From the NCBI GenBank assembly GCA_949287075.1, contig CASEEU010000050.1:1-53693 (forward strand): a stretch of 53,693 bases of DNA, in the 5' to 3' direction. The notes below the pieces were generated by a model, which was not told the DNA's origin, did no database searches, and saw only the letters and a list, made by a program, of their open reading frames with translations. This document shows, piece by piece, positions 34,163 through 43,998 of this stretch (position 1 is the first letter of the stretch; the number at the start of each line of letters is the position of its first letter). Both the position numbers and the translations under genes were made by a program. The stretch is from an uncultured Eubacteriales bacterium. Its GTDB lineage: Bacteria > Bacillota > Clostridia > TANB77 > CAG-508.

Positions 34163-35767
34163 ATGAATACAAAGTATATTTTTGTAACAGGTGGTGTTGT
34201 ATCAGGGTTAGGAAAAGGAATTACAGCAGCATCATTAGGAAGATTACTAAAGAATAGAGGGTATAAAGTAACGATTCAAAAATTTGACCCATATATCAAT
34301 GTGGATCCAGGAACTATGAATCCATATGAGCATGGAGAGGTTTTTGTAACAGATGATGGAGCAGAAACAGATTTAGATTTAGGCCATTATGAAAGATTTA
34401 TTGATGAAAATTTAACACATAATTCAAGCATCACTATGGGAAAAATTTATCAAAGTGTTATAGAAAAAGAAAGAAGAGGAGACTATTTAGGAAAAACCGT
34501 GCAAGTGATTCCTCATATTACAAATGAAATTAAAGAAAAAATTTACGGATTTGAAGATACTGACACAGATATTGTTATTACAGAAGTTGGTGGAACCGTA
34601 GGAGATATAGAAGGTGTTTCTATTATAGAAGCTATCAGACAAGTTGGATTAGAGAAAAATAAAGAAGATGTTGTCTATATTCATGTAACATTATTACCAT
34701 ATATCTTTGGTTCTAACGAAATCAAATCAAAACCAACACAACATTCTGTAAAAGAATTACAAAGTTTAGGAATTAAACCAGATATTTTAGTATGTAGAAC
34801 AGAACAAGACATTCCAGATACGATAAGGGAAAAATTATCTCTATTTTGTAATGTAAGAAAATCAAGTGTTATTCAAAACAAGACAGCAGATTGTCTTTAT
34901 GCAGTACCTTTAATGCTAGAAGAAGAAGGATTAGCAAGAGAAGTATGTAATCATTTACATTTAGAAAAATATATCCCAGATAATACAAAATGGGAAGAAA
35001 TGATTGAAAATATTAGAAAGATAGACGAAAATAAAGTAGTTAATATTGGATTAGTTGGAAAATATGTAAAATTAGAAGATTCATATATTTCTGTTATTGA
35101 AAGTTTATACCATGCAGGTTTTGCAAACAATGTAAAAGTAAAAGTAACATTAATTGATTCTGAAAAAATTACGAGAGAAAATGTGAAAGAACAATTAAAA
35201 GAAATGGATGGTATTGTCATTCCTGGTGGATTTGGAGACAGAGGAATTGATGGAATGATAGAGACTGTAAAATATGTAAGAGAAAATCATATTCCATTCT
35301 TAGGAATCTGTTTAGGAATGCAAATGGCTGTTGTAGAATTTGCAAGAGATGTTTTAGGAATTGAAGATGCAGATTCAGAAGAGTTCAATAAAGAAACGAA
35401 AAATCAAATCATTCATATTATGGAAGAACAAAAGAAAATTGATACAAAAGGTGGAACAATGAGATTAGGTGCTTATCCATGTACTATAAAAGAAGGAACA
35501 TTAGCACAAAAACTTTATGGAGCAACTGAAATTTCTGAGAGACACAGACATAGATTTGAATATAATAATGATTATAGAGAAAGATTAGAAAGTGCAGGAT
35601 TAAAAGTTTCTGGAACTTCTCCAGATGGATTATTAGTAGAGATGGTAGAAATACCAGAACATCCATATTTTATTGGAGGACAATTCCACCCAGAATTAAA
35701 ATCAAGACCTAATAGACCAGGACCATTATTTGTGGGATTAGTAGAAGCTGCTAAAAATAGAAAATAA
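34163..35767 (+). CDS. pyrG: CTP synthase
   Basis: Makes CTP from UTP, ATP and glutamine. The 534-residue protein has the N-terminal amidoligase ([15 protein letters not shown] at residues 10-24, [23 protein letters not shown]) and a C-terminal class I glutamine amidotransferase with the oxyanion region GGFGDRG, the nucleophile Cys in LGICLGMQ and the catalytic FHPE near the end. All motifs intact. A ribosome site AAAGGGG precedes the ATG, and a promoter with a terminator-like hairpin lies in the leader. Confidence 0.98.
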   Translation: MNTKYIFVTGGVVSGLGKGITAASLGRLLKNRGYKVTIQKFDPYINVDPGTMNPYEHGEVFVTDDGAETDLDLGHYERFIDENLTHNSSITMGKIYQSVIEKERRGDYLGKTVQVIPHITNEIKEKIYGFEDTDTDIVITEVGGTVGDIEGVSIIEAIRQVGLEKNKEDVVYIHVTLLPYIFGSNEIKSKPTQHSVKELQSLGIKPDILVCRTEQDIPDTIREKLSLFCNVRKSSVIQNKTADCLYAVPLMLEEEGLAREVCNHLHLEKYIPDNTKWEEMIENIRKIDENKVVNIGLVGKYVKLEDSYISVIESLYHAGFANNVKVKVTLIDSEKITRENVKEQLKEMDGIVIPGGFGDRGIDGMIETVKYVRENHIPFLGICLGMQMAVVEFARDVLGIEDADSEEFNKETKNQIIHIMEEQKKIDTKGGTMRLGAYPCTIKEGTLAQKLYGATEISERHRHRFEYNNDYRERLESAGLKVSGTSPDGLLVEMVEIPEHPYFIGGQFHPELKSRPNRPGPLFVGLVEAAKNRK

Positions 35768-35774
35768 ATAAATT

Positions 35775-35820
35775 GAACCCCCGGAGAAGTTCTCAAGGTT
35801 GAGAACAACTTCGGGGGTTA
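35775..35820. terminator. Strong bidirectional terminator
   Basis: AACCCCCG pairs with CGGGGGTT and the inner AGAAGTT with AACAACTT. It lies between pyrG and the reverse-strand orphan gene and can serve both. Confidence 0.8.
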
Positions 35821-35827
35821 AGGGTTA

Positions 35828-36142
35828 TTACTTCTGATTTTCGATGAAGTATAAGGCTCTATCTGTTGATGGGAACCATACAACATCATCTGGAGCAGAT
35901 TGGCTTCCAACAAGCTGTTTTACAGCTTCGAGCCATTGCTCACTATCGGCTGTTGGAACTCTTCGCGTGTCATAAGACACCTCTGTAGGAAAGCACGAGG
36001 TGCAATGCGCAACCCCATGATGAAGATCTGTTATCACGGTCAGGGGAAGGACGTGCCCTTCTTTTAAGTATTTTATTAAGTCAGGACGCTTTTCCTGATC
36101 CTCTAACAGTTCCTTCCGAATTCCGAATAAAATATTTTCCAT
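35828..36142 (-). CDS. Hypothetical 104-residue protein with atypical codon use
   Basis: Not recognised. A soluble acidic protein with HHGVAHCTSCFP near residues 40-51 and a VVWFPSTDRALYF C-terminal motif. Codons such as CGC, GTG, CTG and CCG are far commoner than in neighbours, so the gene looks foreign or differently selected. It has a consensus promoter, a hairpin around GCCAAT/ATTGGC just upstream of its AAAAGGG ribosome site, and a strong terminator. The independent signals make it a credible gene. Confidence 0.75.
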   Translation of the reverse strand: MENILFGIRKELLEDQEKRPDLIKYLKEGHVLPLTVITDLHHGVAHCTSCFPTEVSYDTRRVPTADSEQWLEAVKQLVGSQSAPDDVVWFPSTDRALYFIENQK

Positions 36143-36221
36143 TTTTTTAACCCTTTTGCCAATAAAAAATTGGCCCTTTCTTTAATTATTTGCAGCTCAC
36201 ACTTTGGTGGCCACTATATTT

Positions 36222-36250
36222 ATTATACCATATTTTGTCTGATATATCAA
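36222..36250 (-). promoter_or_regulatory. Promoter of the 104-residue orphan gene
   Basis: On the reverse strand TTGATA (36250-36245), a 17-base spacer and TATAAT (36227-36222), about 80 bases upstream of the start. Confidence 0.65.
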
Positions 36251-36286
36251 CAAATAGAAGGGGGAAGAGGAATCCGTAAGAAAGTA

Positions 36287-36316
36287 TTTACAAAATGAAT
36301 TTATATATGGTATAAT
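36287..36316 (+). promoter_or_regulatory. Promoter of the 110-residue membrane protein
   Basis: TTTACA (36287-36292), an 18-base spacer and TATAAT (36311-36316), 38 bases upstream of the ATG. Confidence 0.55.
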
Positions 36317-36353
36317 AATTAAGTACAAAAGCATATTAAGAGGTGATAAAAAA

Positions 36354-36686
36354 ATGGCATTGCTTATGGTAATATATGTACTAATACTTGTAATATTTGC
36401 CCTTATTGCATATGCAGTTATGCAGATAAAACTATTTGGAATGAAAGTAAAGGATTTCTGGGGGTTTATTGAAGCAAACCAGATGTTAGATAAATTATAT
36501 ATATTTGCAAAACAATATGAAAGAATGACACCACAAGAACAAGTTATCTATTTAGCAGAGGCAGAAAAAATATTTAAAGCTTTTGATAAAGTGCCAGATG
36601 AGTTATGGGAAGAAGAATATGATAAATACAAAGAAGTCGTTAGTAAATATAATGATATTCGAATGCTTAGATGGACATCAAATTAA
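36354..36686 (+). CDS. Small membrane-anchored protein of unknown function
   Basis: A 110-residue protein with one N-terminal transmembrane helix (residues ~2-25) and a cytoplasmic helical domain rich in charged residues (MTPQEQVIYLAEAEKIFKAFDKVPDELWEEEYDKY). AGAGGTG precedes the ATG. It is single, with promoter and a bidirectional terminator shared with the convergent SPFH gene. The role is unknown. Confidence 0.75.
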   Translation: MALLMVIYVLILVIFALIAYAVMQIKLFGMKVKDFWGFIEANQMLDKLYIFAKQYERMTPQEQVIYLAEAEKIFKAFDKVPDELWEEEYDKYKEVVSKYNDIRMLRWTSN

Positions 36687-36703
36687 AGAAATAAGAGAAA
36701 AAG

Positions 36704-36732
36704 AAAAAATCCAGTGTTAACTGGATTTTTTA
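36704..36732. terminator. Bidirectional terminator
   Basis: AAAAAATCCAGT pairs perfectly with ACTGGATTTTTT across a 4-base loop, between converging genes. Confidence 0.8.
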
Positions 36733-36746
36733 ATATGTATTATATA

Positions 36747-37676
36747 TTATTCTTCAGTCTTTTTTGGTGTTTTTGCTTTTTTGTCATCAGTCATAACTTC
36801 TTTAATAGCACCTAAACTACCTAAAGCACTTGTAGCTTCAAATGGAATAAATACTTTATTTGCTTCACCATCAGCGACTTTTTCTAGAGCTTCTAAAGAT
36901 TTTAATTGAACTAGTTTTTCATCAGGATCAGATTTTTTGATTGCTTCATAAACCATTTGAATTTCTTTGGCTTTTGCATCAGCAACTTCTTTAATAGCTT
37001 GTGCTTCACCGACAGCTCTTCTAATTTGTGATTCTTTATCAGCTTCAGCTTCTAAGATAGCGGCTTGTTTTTTACCTTCTGCAATCGTAATAGCAGATTG
37101 TCTTTGTGCTTCAGCTTCTAGAATTAAAGCTCTTTTATTTCTTTCAGCGTTCATTTCTTTTTCCATGGCATCTCTAACATCAGCAGGTGGTTCAATATCT
37201 TTGATTTCCACTCTGTCAATTTTACAACCCCATCTGTCTGTTGCTTCATCAAGTACAACTCTTAATTTTGTATTAATACCATCTCTTGAACTAAAGGTTT
37301 CATCTAAGTCCATTTTACCAATAATATCACGGATAGTTGTAATTGCTAGATATTCGATACCTTTCTTTAAACTTTGAATTTCATAAACTGCTTTTGCAGG
37401 ATCTGTTATTTGATAGAACACAACTGTATCAATTGTAATTGTAACATTATCTTTTGTAATAACACTTTGAGGTGGAATATCCATTGTTTGTTGTTTTAAG
37501 CTAACCACACTTCTTACATGATCAAAAAATGGAATAATGATTGTAAGACCTGCATCAGCTACCTTATAAAATTTACCTAATCTTTCAATGATATATACCT
37601 CAGATTGTTTAACGATTTTAATAGACATAAATGCTATCACTAAGATGATAACAAGTAGTATTATTAAAAAAATCAT
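36747..37676 (-). CDS. SPFH/band 7 family membrane protein (QmcA-like)
   Basis: A stomatin/prohibitin-like scaffold protein of 309 residues that forms membrane microdomain assemblies. It has an N-terminal membrane anchor (residues ~1-20), the SPFH domain (~20-190, including YIIERLGKFYKVADAGL and the conserved ATTIRDIIGKMDLDE) and a long coiled coil rich in Ala/Glu (~190-275). The start at 37676 follows AAGGAGG; an upstream in-frame ATG at 37697 would include the ribosome site. It is directly downstream of the NfeD gene, its usual operon partner. Confidence 0.93.
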   Translation of the reverse strand: MIFLIILLVIILVIAFMSIKIVKQSEVYIIERLGKFYKVADAGLTIIIPFFDHVRSVVSLKQQTMDIPPQSVITKDNVTITIDTVVFYQITDPAKAVYEIQSLKKGIEYLAITTIRDIIGKMDLDETFSSRDGINTKLRVVLDEATDRWGCKIDRVEIKDIEPPADVRDAMEKEMNAERNKRALILEAEAQRQSAITIAEGKKQAAILEAEADKESQIRRAVGEAQAIKEVADAKAKEIQMVYEAIKKSDPDEKLVQLKSLEALEKVADGEANKVFIPFEATSALGSLGAIKEVMTDDKKAKTPKKTEE

Positions 37677-37735
37677 AAAACTTCCTCCTTTAAACATCCT
37701 TTTTATATAATATATAAATTAAATATAAAAACAAA

Positions 37736-38170
37736 TTATTTTGAAATTGGTGCAACAATTGCTCTAACACCATCGATTTCTTTGACTTTTACTTTTGTTC
37801 CTTTTTCAATATTAGAACCATTAATACCTTCAGCAGACCATACTTCACCATCAACTTTTATTTGACCTACACCATTAATAGAATCAATATCTTTGATGAC
37901 AAGGGCTGTTTTTCCAATAATAGAAAAGGCATTTGTTTTTTCTGTATTTTCTTTTTTATTCACAAATTTTTTAACAAATGGTTTGGTAGCTAAAATTAAA
38001 ACAGCAGATAAAATGACAAAAATACTTGCTTGAATCATTAAGTTATCAGTAAAGAAACTAACACACATTGTAATTAAACCTGCAATGCCTAACCAGAATA
38101 CCAAAAAACCAGTTGTTATAATTTCTGCTATAAAAAATATTCCAGAAGCAATTAACCAAAATTGCCACAT
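37736..38170 (-). CDS. NfeD family membrane protein
   Basis: A 144-residue protein with three to four transmembrane helices (WQFWLIASGIFFIAEIITTG, then two more to residue ~70) and a C-terminal OB-fold domain (~85-144, GKTALVIKDIDSINGVGQIKVDGEVW). NfeD proteins act with the SPFH protein encoded downstream, possibly as membrane chaperone or microdomain partner. The start at 38170 follows AAGGAGG by 8 bases. No NfeD1b-type protease domain is present. Confidence 0.92.
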   Translation of the reverse strand: MWQFWLIASGIFFIAEIITTGFLVFWLGIAGLITMCVSFFTDNLMIQASIFVILSAVLILATKPFVKKFVNKKENTEKTNAFSIIGKTALVIKDIDSINGVGQIKVDGEVWSAEGINGSNIEKGTKVKVKEIDGVRAIVAPISK

Positions 38171-38371
38171 ACATAAATCCTCCTTTTTAAAATTCACACT
38201 ATAAATATTATACTACAAAAAATGGAAAAAATAAAGGGTTTTGACAAAAATAGTTGCAAGAATCAACAATCAATATATTTTTGATCACAGTTGATGGATA
38301 CATATATAATAATTATCTTTTACTCCTTGTGTGTTGCAACCTATTAAAAATAAAATAATTATGCATAAAAC

Positions 38372-38400
38372 TTGTAATTAAAGTGAAAAAATGATATAGT
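38372..38400 (+). promoter_or_regulatory. Promoter of the pilin-like/murB/yvcK run
   Basis: TTGTAA (38372-38377), a 17-base spacer and TATAGT (38395-38400), 30 bases upstream of the ATG. Confidence 0.55.
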
Positions 38401-38429
38401 AGTAAAGAATTTAACAAAGGAGAAAGACA

Positions 38430-38933
38430 ATGAAAAAAATAAATAATAAAGTACAAAATAATCAAAAGGGAATTACTTTGTTAGCTTTGGTTATTACAAT
38501 TGTTGTCTTGATTATATTAACCAGTATAACGATTAATATTGGAAAAAATGAAATAACAGAGTCTAAAGAAGATACTATGCTAAGTGAATTGGAAATTGTT
38601 CAAAATGCTATATTGCAAAAGAAGACAAAAGCAGATTTGATTGAAGAAGCATATCCTGGTCAAACTATAATAGAAGCGAATATAGATTTAGATGAAGTTA
38701 TATCAGATATAAATCATAATAAAAATTCAGAAGAAGATACAGTGAATAGAAAAGATACAAATGATCAAAATTATTATTTTTTATCAACTGAAAATGGTGG
38801 ACTAAAAGAATTAGGAATTACCAATTCAGAAAATGCATATATTGTAAATTACGAAACAGGGGAAGTTATCAATTATACTACAAAAATAACAGAAACAGGA
38901 AAACCTTTATATATTTATGCAAGAGAACCATAA
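38430..38933 (+). CDS. Type IV pilin-like protein
   Basis: A 167-residue protein with a class III-like prepilin leader: a basic start, then QKGITLLALVITIVVLIIL, where the glycine at residue 14 is the expected prepilin peptidase site and the hydrophobic helix follows. The rest is an acidic extracytoplasmic domain. The +5 glutamate of classical pilins is replaced by Leu/Ala, as in many Clostridia pseudopilin-like proteins. No pilus assembly genes are nearby. It is transcribed with murB, whose ribosome site overlaps its end. Confidence 0.75.
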   Translation: MKKINNKVQNNQKGITLLALVITIVVLIILTSITINIGKNEITESKEDTMLSELEIVQNAILQKKTKADLIEEAYPGQTIIEANIDLDEVISDINHNKNSEEDTVNRKDTNDQNYYFLSTENGGLKELGITNSENAYIVNYETGEVINYTTKITETGKPLYIYAREP

Positions 38934-38946
38934 AAGGAGGAGATTT

Positions 38947-39867
38947 ATGACAGAAGAATTAAAAAAACAAATATTAGAATTAGATATTCCAAAAGATAAT
39001 ATATTGTTTGATGAGCCAATGTCAAAACATACTACTTTTAAAGTTGGTGGTCCTGCTGAATGTTATGTAAAAATCGATGACATACAACATTTAAGACAAA
39101 TATTGAGATTTGCAAAACAAAAACATGTATCAATTACCATATTAGGAAATGGTAGTAATATCTTAGTATTAGATGGTGGCATAAAAGGTATTGTTTTAAA
39201 TATCAGATTGAATAAAATAGAAATGATGAATTTAGATAAAAAGATTTTTGCAAATGTGGGAGCAGGTGTTAAAATTTCTGTTTTTGGACATTTACTTTTG
39301 AAAAATGCCATTACTGGATTTGAAGAATTATCAGGAATACCAGGAACCATTGGTGGAGCTGTTAGAATGAATGCAGGAGCACATGGTAAGGAATTTAAAG
39401 ATATTGTTAGTACAGTTACTTGTATGGATTATGATGGTAATATTCATCAATTTGAAAATGAAGACATGCATTTTGAATATAGAAGAAGTATGTTAAAAGA
39501 TAAGGAATATATTGTATTAGAAGTACATATGGAATTTCAAAAAGGAGAAGAAAAAAATATCAAAGAAAAAATGGACGAATATGCAACTTATAGGAAAGAA
39601 AAACAACCAATTGAATATCCAAGTGCAGGTAGTACGTTTAAAAGAGGAACAGATTTTATAACAGCAAAATTAATTGATGAAGCAGGATTGAAAGGATATA
39701 GCATCGGAGGAGCAGAAGTCTCTAGTAAACATGCAGGATTTATTATAAACAAAGGAAATGCAACTGCAAAAGACATATTAGAATTAATTGAATATGTAAA
39801 ACACGAAGTAGAAGAAAAATTTAATAAGAAGATAGAATTAGAGATTGAGATTATGGGAGAGAATTAG
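38947..39867 (+). CDS. murB: UDP-N-acetylenolpyruvoylglucosamine reductase
   Basis: NADPH- and FAD-dependent enzyme producing UDP-N-acetylmuramate for peptidoglycan. The 306-residue protein shows the FAD-binding elements TTFKVGGPAE, LGNGSNILV and GIPGTIGGAVRMNAGAHG, and the active-site SAGSTFKRG. The start at 38947 follows AAGGAGG; earlier in-frame codons overlap the pilin-like gene. It ends just before the yvcK start (1-base gap), so the two are translationally coupled, as commonly seen for murB and yvcK in Firmicutes. Confidence 0.95.
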   Translation: MTEELKKQILELDIPKDNILFDEPMSKHTTFKVGGPAECYVKIDDIQHLRQILRFAKQKHVSITILGNGSNILVLDGGIKGIVLNIRLNKIEMMNLDKKIFANVGAGVKISVFGHLLLKNAITGFEELSGIPGTIGGAVRMNAGAHGKEFKDIVSTVTCMDYDGNIHQFENEDMHFEYRRSMLKDKEYIVLEVHMEFQKGEEKNIKEKMDEYATYRKEKQPIEYPSAGSTFKRGTDFITAKLIDEAGLKGYSIGGAEVSSKHAGFIINKGNATAKDILELIEYVKHEVEEKFNKKIELEIEIMGEN

Positions 39868-39868
39868 A

Positions 39869-41533
39869 ATGAATGGTTTTATGCATTGGTTTAAATCAAG
39901 TACAAAAATGAAAAGATGGATATTTTTAATTTTGATAGGAATTATCTTATGTTGTTATGGGATAGCAGAAATATTGGTCATGAGAGAAATATCTTTTCAA
40001 GAAGTAGGAAAAGTGGTTGCAATATTTGTTGTAGGATTTGTGGCAATTGTTGTAGGATTAGTATATATCAATAAAAGAACATTAGAAGTATTAATTGAAT
40101 CAACAGATGAAAGAATGGAAAATAAAAAGAATGTTAATATTAATTCACTAATTTTCAATAAAACAGTATATGATAAAGGACCGAATATTGTGGTAATTGG
40201 AGGAGGAACTGGATTAAATACAGTTCTTTCAGGATTAAAGAACTATACAAGCAATTTAACAGCGATTGTAACCGTATCAGATTATGGAGAAGCCATCACA
40301 AATTCCAGAAGAGAATTACAAACATTACCATTAAATGATATAAAAGAGAGTATTGTGGCATTATCAAAAAAAGATGAACAAGTAGAAAAATTATTCGATC
40401 ATGAATTTAAAAGTGGAAGATTAAGAGGACTTGATTTTTCAGATATATATTTTCTAGCAATGAAAGAAATTAATGGAAATTTTGAAGATTCCATCATAAA
40501 AAGTAATGAAGTTATTAACATGGTAGGAAAAGTTATACCAGTTACATTAGATGAAATGAAAATTGTTGCAGAATTGGCAAATGGATATATTATAGAAGAA
40601 AGATCAAGAATACCAGAAGTGGTTTCTGAAAAATTAACAAAAATTAATAGGATAATGATTAGTCCCCCAAATTGTAAACCAGCACCAGGTGTTGTAGAAG
40701 CGATAAAATCAGCAGACTGTATTATTATCGGACCAGGAAGTTTATATACAAATGTAATACCAAATCTTTTGGTAAATGGTGTTAATAAAGCAATCAAAGA
40801 AAGTACAGCAATCAAAGTATATATTAGTAATATTATGACAGAACCAGGACAAACAGACAATTATAGTGTAGCAGATCATATAAATGCTATATTAGAACAT
40901 TGTGGACAAGGTATTATGGATTATTGTATTTATGATACAGGGGAAGTTATACCAGAATTTATTAAGAAATATAATCTAGAAGGACAAGATATTGTAGAGC
41001 AAGATGTGGATAAAGTAAAAGGGATTAAATTTTTACAAAGAAATTTATCTATGATTGATAGTGAATTTATTAGACATGACCCAAATTTAGTGGCAGCTTC
41101 TATTATAGAACTAATATGTGACGATTTAAAATATCAAGATAAACAAAATGATCCTCAATATTTAATGTTAAATACAAAATTGCAAGAAGAAAAGCGAATT
41201 AATAAAAAGAAAAAAGCAATGGAAAGAAGAAATAAAAATGGTAAAAAACCACATGAAAAACATGTGAGAGGAAAAAGTAAATTTAGCAATAAGTATAGTG
41301 AAAGAATTGCTTCTATAAGAGAAGCAGATGAAAAAGCAAGAATCAAAACAGAAAAAGAAAATATGAAGAGAAAAGCAAATAAAATAGCAAAAACAAATAA
41401 TAGAAATATAACGGAAGATTCCAAAACAACAAAACCAAAAAGTGCAAGAGGAAGAGGCAGAAGAACGAAAACAAAAGAAGAATTAAGAGAAGAAATGTTG
41501 AAGACATTAAATGAAAGTAGTCATAAAAAATAA
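39869..41533 (+). CDS. yvcK: YvcK/CofD-like protein with membrane anchor and basic tail
   Basis: YvcK-type proteins bind UDP-sugars and link carbon metabolism to cell-wall synthesis. This 554-residue version has two N-terminal transmembrane helices (~15-35 and ~47-70), the CofD-like core (GGGTGLNTVLSGLKNY near 110, then TVSDYGEA and GPGSLYTNVIPNLLV) and a ~120-residue Lys/Arg-rich tail (NKKKKAMERRNKNGKK, RGRGRRTKTKEEL). The usual neighbours rapZ and whiA are missing. The start at 39869 directly follows the murB stop with GGGAGAG upstream. Confidence 0.9.
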   Translation: MNGFMHWFKSSTKMKRWIFLILIGIILCCYGIAEILVMREISFQEVGKVVAIFVVGFVAIVVGLVYINKRTLEVLIESTDERMENKKNVNINSLIFNKTVYDKGPNIVVIGGGTGLNTVLSGLKNYTSNLTAIVTVSDYGEAITNSRRELQTLPLNDIKESIVALSKKDEQVEKLFDHEFKSGRLRGLDFSDIYFLAMKEINGNFEDSIIKSNEVINMVGKVIPVTLDEMKIVAELANGYIIEERSRIPEVVSEKLTKINRIMISPPNCKPAPGVVEAIKSADCIIIGPGSLYTNVIPNLLVNGVNKAIKESTAIKVYISNIMTEPGQTDNYSVADHINAILEHCGQGIMDYCIYDTGEVIPEFIKKYNLEGQDIVEQDVDKVKGIKFLQRNLSMIDSEFIRHDPNLVAASIIELICDDLKYQDKQNDPQYLMLNTKLQEEKRINKKKKAMERRNKNGKKPHEKHVRGKSKFSNKYSERIASIREADEKARIKTEKENMKRKANKIAKTNNRNITEDSKTTKPKSARGRGRRTKTKEELREEMLKTLNESSHKK

Positions 41534-41560
41534 TAAAAAATAAAAAATACGGAGGATATT

Positions 41561-43597
41561 ATGAAATTTACAAAGGAAAGTTTAGATTTAGAAACAGGAA
41601 TTACAAAAGAATGGATAATAACTAATGGTATTGGGGGATTTGCTTCTTCTACCATTATTGGAACAAACACAAGAAAATATCATGGATTGCTAGTAGCACC
41701 ATTAAATCCGCCAGCAAATCGACATGTGATTTTATCAAAATTAGACGAATCCATTGAAGTAAGAGGAAAGAAGTATGATTTATATACCAATATATGTGAA
41801 TCATATATTTCTCATGGGTATCAATATCAAGAAGAATTTGAAAAAGAGTATTATCCTATTTTTCGATATAAAGTAAAAGGAATAGAAATCGAAAAAAGCA
41901 TTTGCATGGAATACAATGAAAATACAGTCGGTGTGTATTATAAAATAAAAAATGGAAGATATAAAGCAAAACTAACATTAGCACCAATTATGAATTTTAG
42001 GGATTTTCATACAATGAATACAGGACATCATTTTCATGTTAAACAACAAGTAAATGGTACAAAAATAAAAGTAGTAATAGACGATAAATCCCATACACCA
42101 ATATATATGAATGTATCAGAAGGTATATATATTCCTCATGAAAATGACGACTTTATGAATATGTTCTATGTTGAAGAAGAAAAAAGAGGTTTCTATCCAG
42201 AAGAAAATCATGTAGTTCCAGGTGTTTATGAAGTTGAAATCAAAGCAAATGAGGAAAAAGAAATTTCATTTATATGTTCTTTAGAAGAAAACATAGAAGA
42301 GAAAGATGTAAAGGAAATATTAGATAAAGAGATTTATAGAATTGATACAGAAATAAAACGCACAGAACTTATTACAGAAAAAGAAAACAAAACAAAAAAA
42401 GAATTAAATGAAGATGAATTAATAAAAACATATATAAGGGCAGTTGATAATTTTATTGCATATAGACCAAAGTTTGGATTACATACGATTATTGCTGGAT
42501 ATCCATGGTTTTTAGATTGGGGAAGAGATTCTTTAATTGCATTTGAGGGATTATTATTAGTTACAAGAAGATTTGATATTGCAAGGGAAGTCTTACTAAC
42601 GATGGTAAGAGATGTGAAGTATGGGTTAGTACCAAATGGCTATTCTGGATATGATAGTAGACCATTATATAATAGTGTAGATGCTTCTTTATTGTTATTT
42701 GAGCAAGTTCAAAAATATTTGGAATATACAAAAGATTATAAATTTATAAAGGAAAATATATATAAAAAATTAGAAGATATTATAAAAAACTATGTAGAAG
42801 GCAATAATGTTGACGGAAATAATATTTATCTAGATAAAGATGGGTTAATTGTTTCAGGTACAGATGAAACACAAAATACATGGATGGACGCAAAAATAGG
42901 TGATATGGCTGTTACTCCAAGAAATGGAAAAGCAGTTGAAATAAATGCTATGTGGTATAATGCGAATATGATAATGGCAAGTTTAACTTTGAGAATTGGT
43001 GATTTATTACAAATAAAAAAATATAAAGACTTAGCTAAAAAATGTAAAAAAGCATTTGAAGAAAAATTCTATAATCCAAAAACAAAATGTCTTTATGATG
43101 TATTAGGAGATAGTAAAATAAGACCAAATCAATTATTTGCGTTAAGTTTAACATATCCAGTAATTGAGCCAGACTCAGAAATGGCTAAAAATATCATCAA
43201 TGTTGTAGAAAAGAAACTATTAAATCCTTATGGATTAAAAACATTAGCAAAAGGCGAAGAAAATTATGTGGAAGTTTATGAAGGAGATAGTTTTAAAAGA
43301 GATAGCAGTTATCACCAAGGAATTACATGGGTATGGTTATTAGGTTTATATTATAATGCACTTGTGAATATGAAAGATAAAGCAAAAAATGAAGAAAAAG
43401 AAGCATTAGAAAGCAAAATAGAAAAATTTGTAGAGAAAACCAATAAAACATTTAAGAAAGAAATTAATGAAAATGGTTGTATCGGAAGTATATCAGAAAT
43501 GTATGATTCTATAAAACCACAATTACCAAAAGGTGCAATCGCACAAGCTTGGAGTGTAGCTGAAGTGTTTAGAATTATCATGAGTAAAAGGGATTAA
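41561..43597 (+). CDS. Amylo-alpha-1,6-glucosidase (glycogen debranching enzyme)
   Basis: Cleaves alpha-1,6 branches of glycogen. The 678-residue protein has the N-terminal GDE domain (~15-230; GIGGFASSTIIGTNTRKYHGLL is at about 25-46) and a C-terminal (alpha/alpha)6 GH133-type catalytic domain with GYPWFLDWGRDSLIAFEG near 310 and YHQGITWVWLLGLY near 585. GGAGG precedes the ATG. It follows yvcK by 27 bases and is probably in the same operon. Its last codons and stop lie in the left arm of a nested palindrome. Confidence 0.93.
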   Translation: MKFTKESLDLETGITKEWIITNGIGGFASSTIIGTNTRKYHGLLVAPLNPPANRHVILSKLDESIEVRGKKYDLYTNICESYISHGYQYQEEFEKEYYPIFRYKVKGIEIEKSICMEYNENTVGVYYKIKNGRYKAKLTLAPIMNFRDFHTMNTGHHFHVKQQVNGTKIKVVIDDKSHTPIYMNVSEGIYIPHENDDFMNMFYVEEEKRGFYPEENHVVPGVYEVEIKANEEKEISFICSLEENIEEKDVKEILDKEIYRIDTEIKRTELITEKENKTKKELNEDELIKTYIRAVDNFIAYRPKFGLHTIIAGYPWFLDWGRDSLIAFEGLLLVTRRFDIAREVLLTMVRDVKYGLVPNGYSGYDSRPLYNSVDASLLLFEQVQKYLEYTKDYKFIKENIYKKLEDIIKNYVEGNNVDGNNIYLDKDGLIVSGTDETQNTWMDAKIGDMAVTPRNGKAVEINAMWYNANMIMASLTLRIGDLLQIKKYKDLAKKCKKAFEEKFYNPKTKCLYDVLGDSKIRPNQLFALSLTYPVIEPDSEMAKNIINVVEKKLLNPYGLKTLAKGEENYVEVYEGDSFKRDSSYHQGITWVWLLGLYYNALVNMKDKAKNEEKEALESKIEKFVEKTNKTFKKEINENGCIGSISEMYDSIKPQLPKGAIAQAWSVAEVFRIIMSKRD

Positions 43598-43884
43598 GGG
43601 GATGGACTCATTTTCCCTTTTTTAATTGAAATATTAAAAAATATAGAATATAAAGTCATTCAACAATTTTGTATAAGCTAAATTTTCGTAGAAATTCTAA
43701 AAGAAAAAAGTGAGCCTCTCTCATTGTTGCTATAAATCATAAGCAAAATGAGCATTCCTCACTTTTTTCTTTAACAATTTCTAGATTCAAATTTAGATAC
43801 GCAAAATTGTTTCATTTTTTTATATTCTATATTTTTCTTTACATTATTTTAAAAGGGGGAAAATGAGTCCATCTCCTTAATCCC
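43590..43884. repeat. Nested palindrome after the debranching gene (core type 1)
   Basis: The outer arms 43590-43617 and 43856-43884 are inverted repeats around GATGGACTCATTTTCCC. Inside, 43636-43654 pairs with 43819-43836, then AACAATTTTG and CTAAATTT pair with AAATTTAG and CAAAATTG. The innermost part is a further palindrome, 43690-43714 with 43758-43783. The core from AAAAAATATAG to AAGCTAAATT matches 22819-22866. The left arm contains the stop codon of the debranching enzyme. Confidence 0.85.
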
Positions 43885-43912
43885 TCAATTGAATATTTCT
43901 TATAAAATGTGG

Positions 43913-43940
43913 TTGAAATTAGAAAAATTTATGATATAAT
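43913..43940 (+). promoter_or_regulatory. Promoter of ruvC
   Basis: TTGAAA (43913-43918), a 16-base spacer and TATAAT (43935-43940), 58 bases upstream of the ATG. Confidence 0.6.
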
Positions 43941-43998
43941 GTGAACAGAAATTCGAAAGAAAACGAAGAAAGATTACATTAGAGAAAGGAAAGAAACC

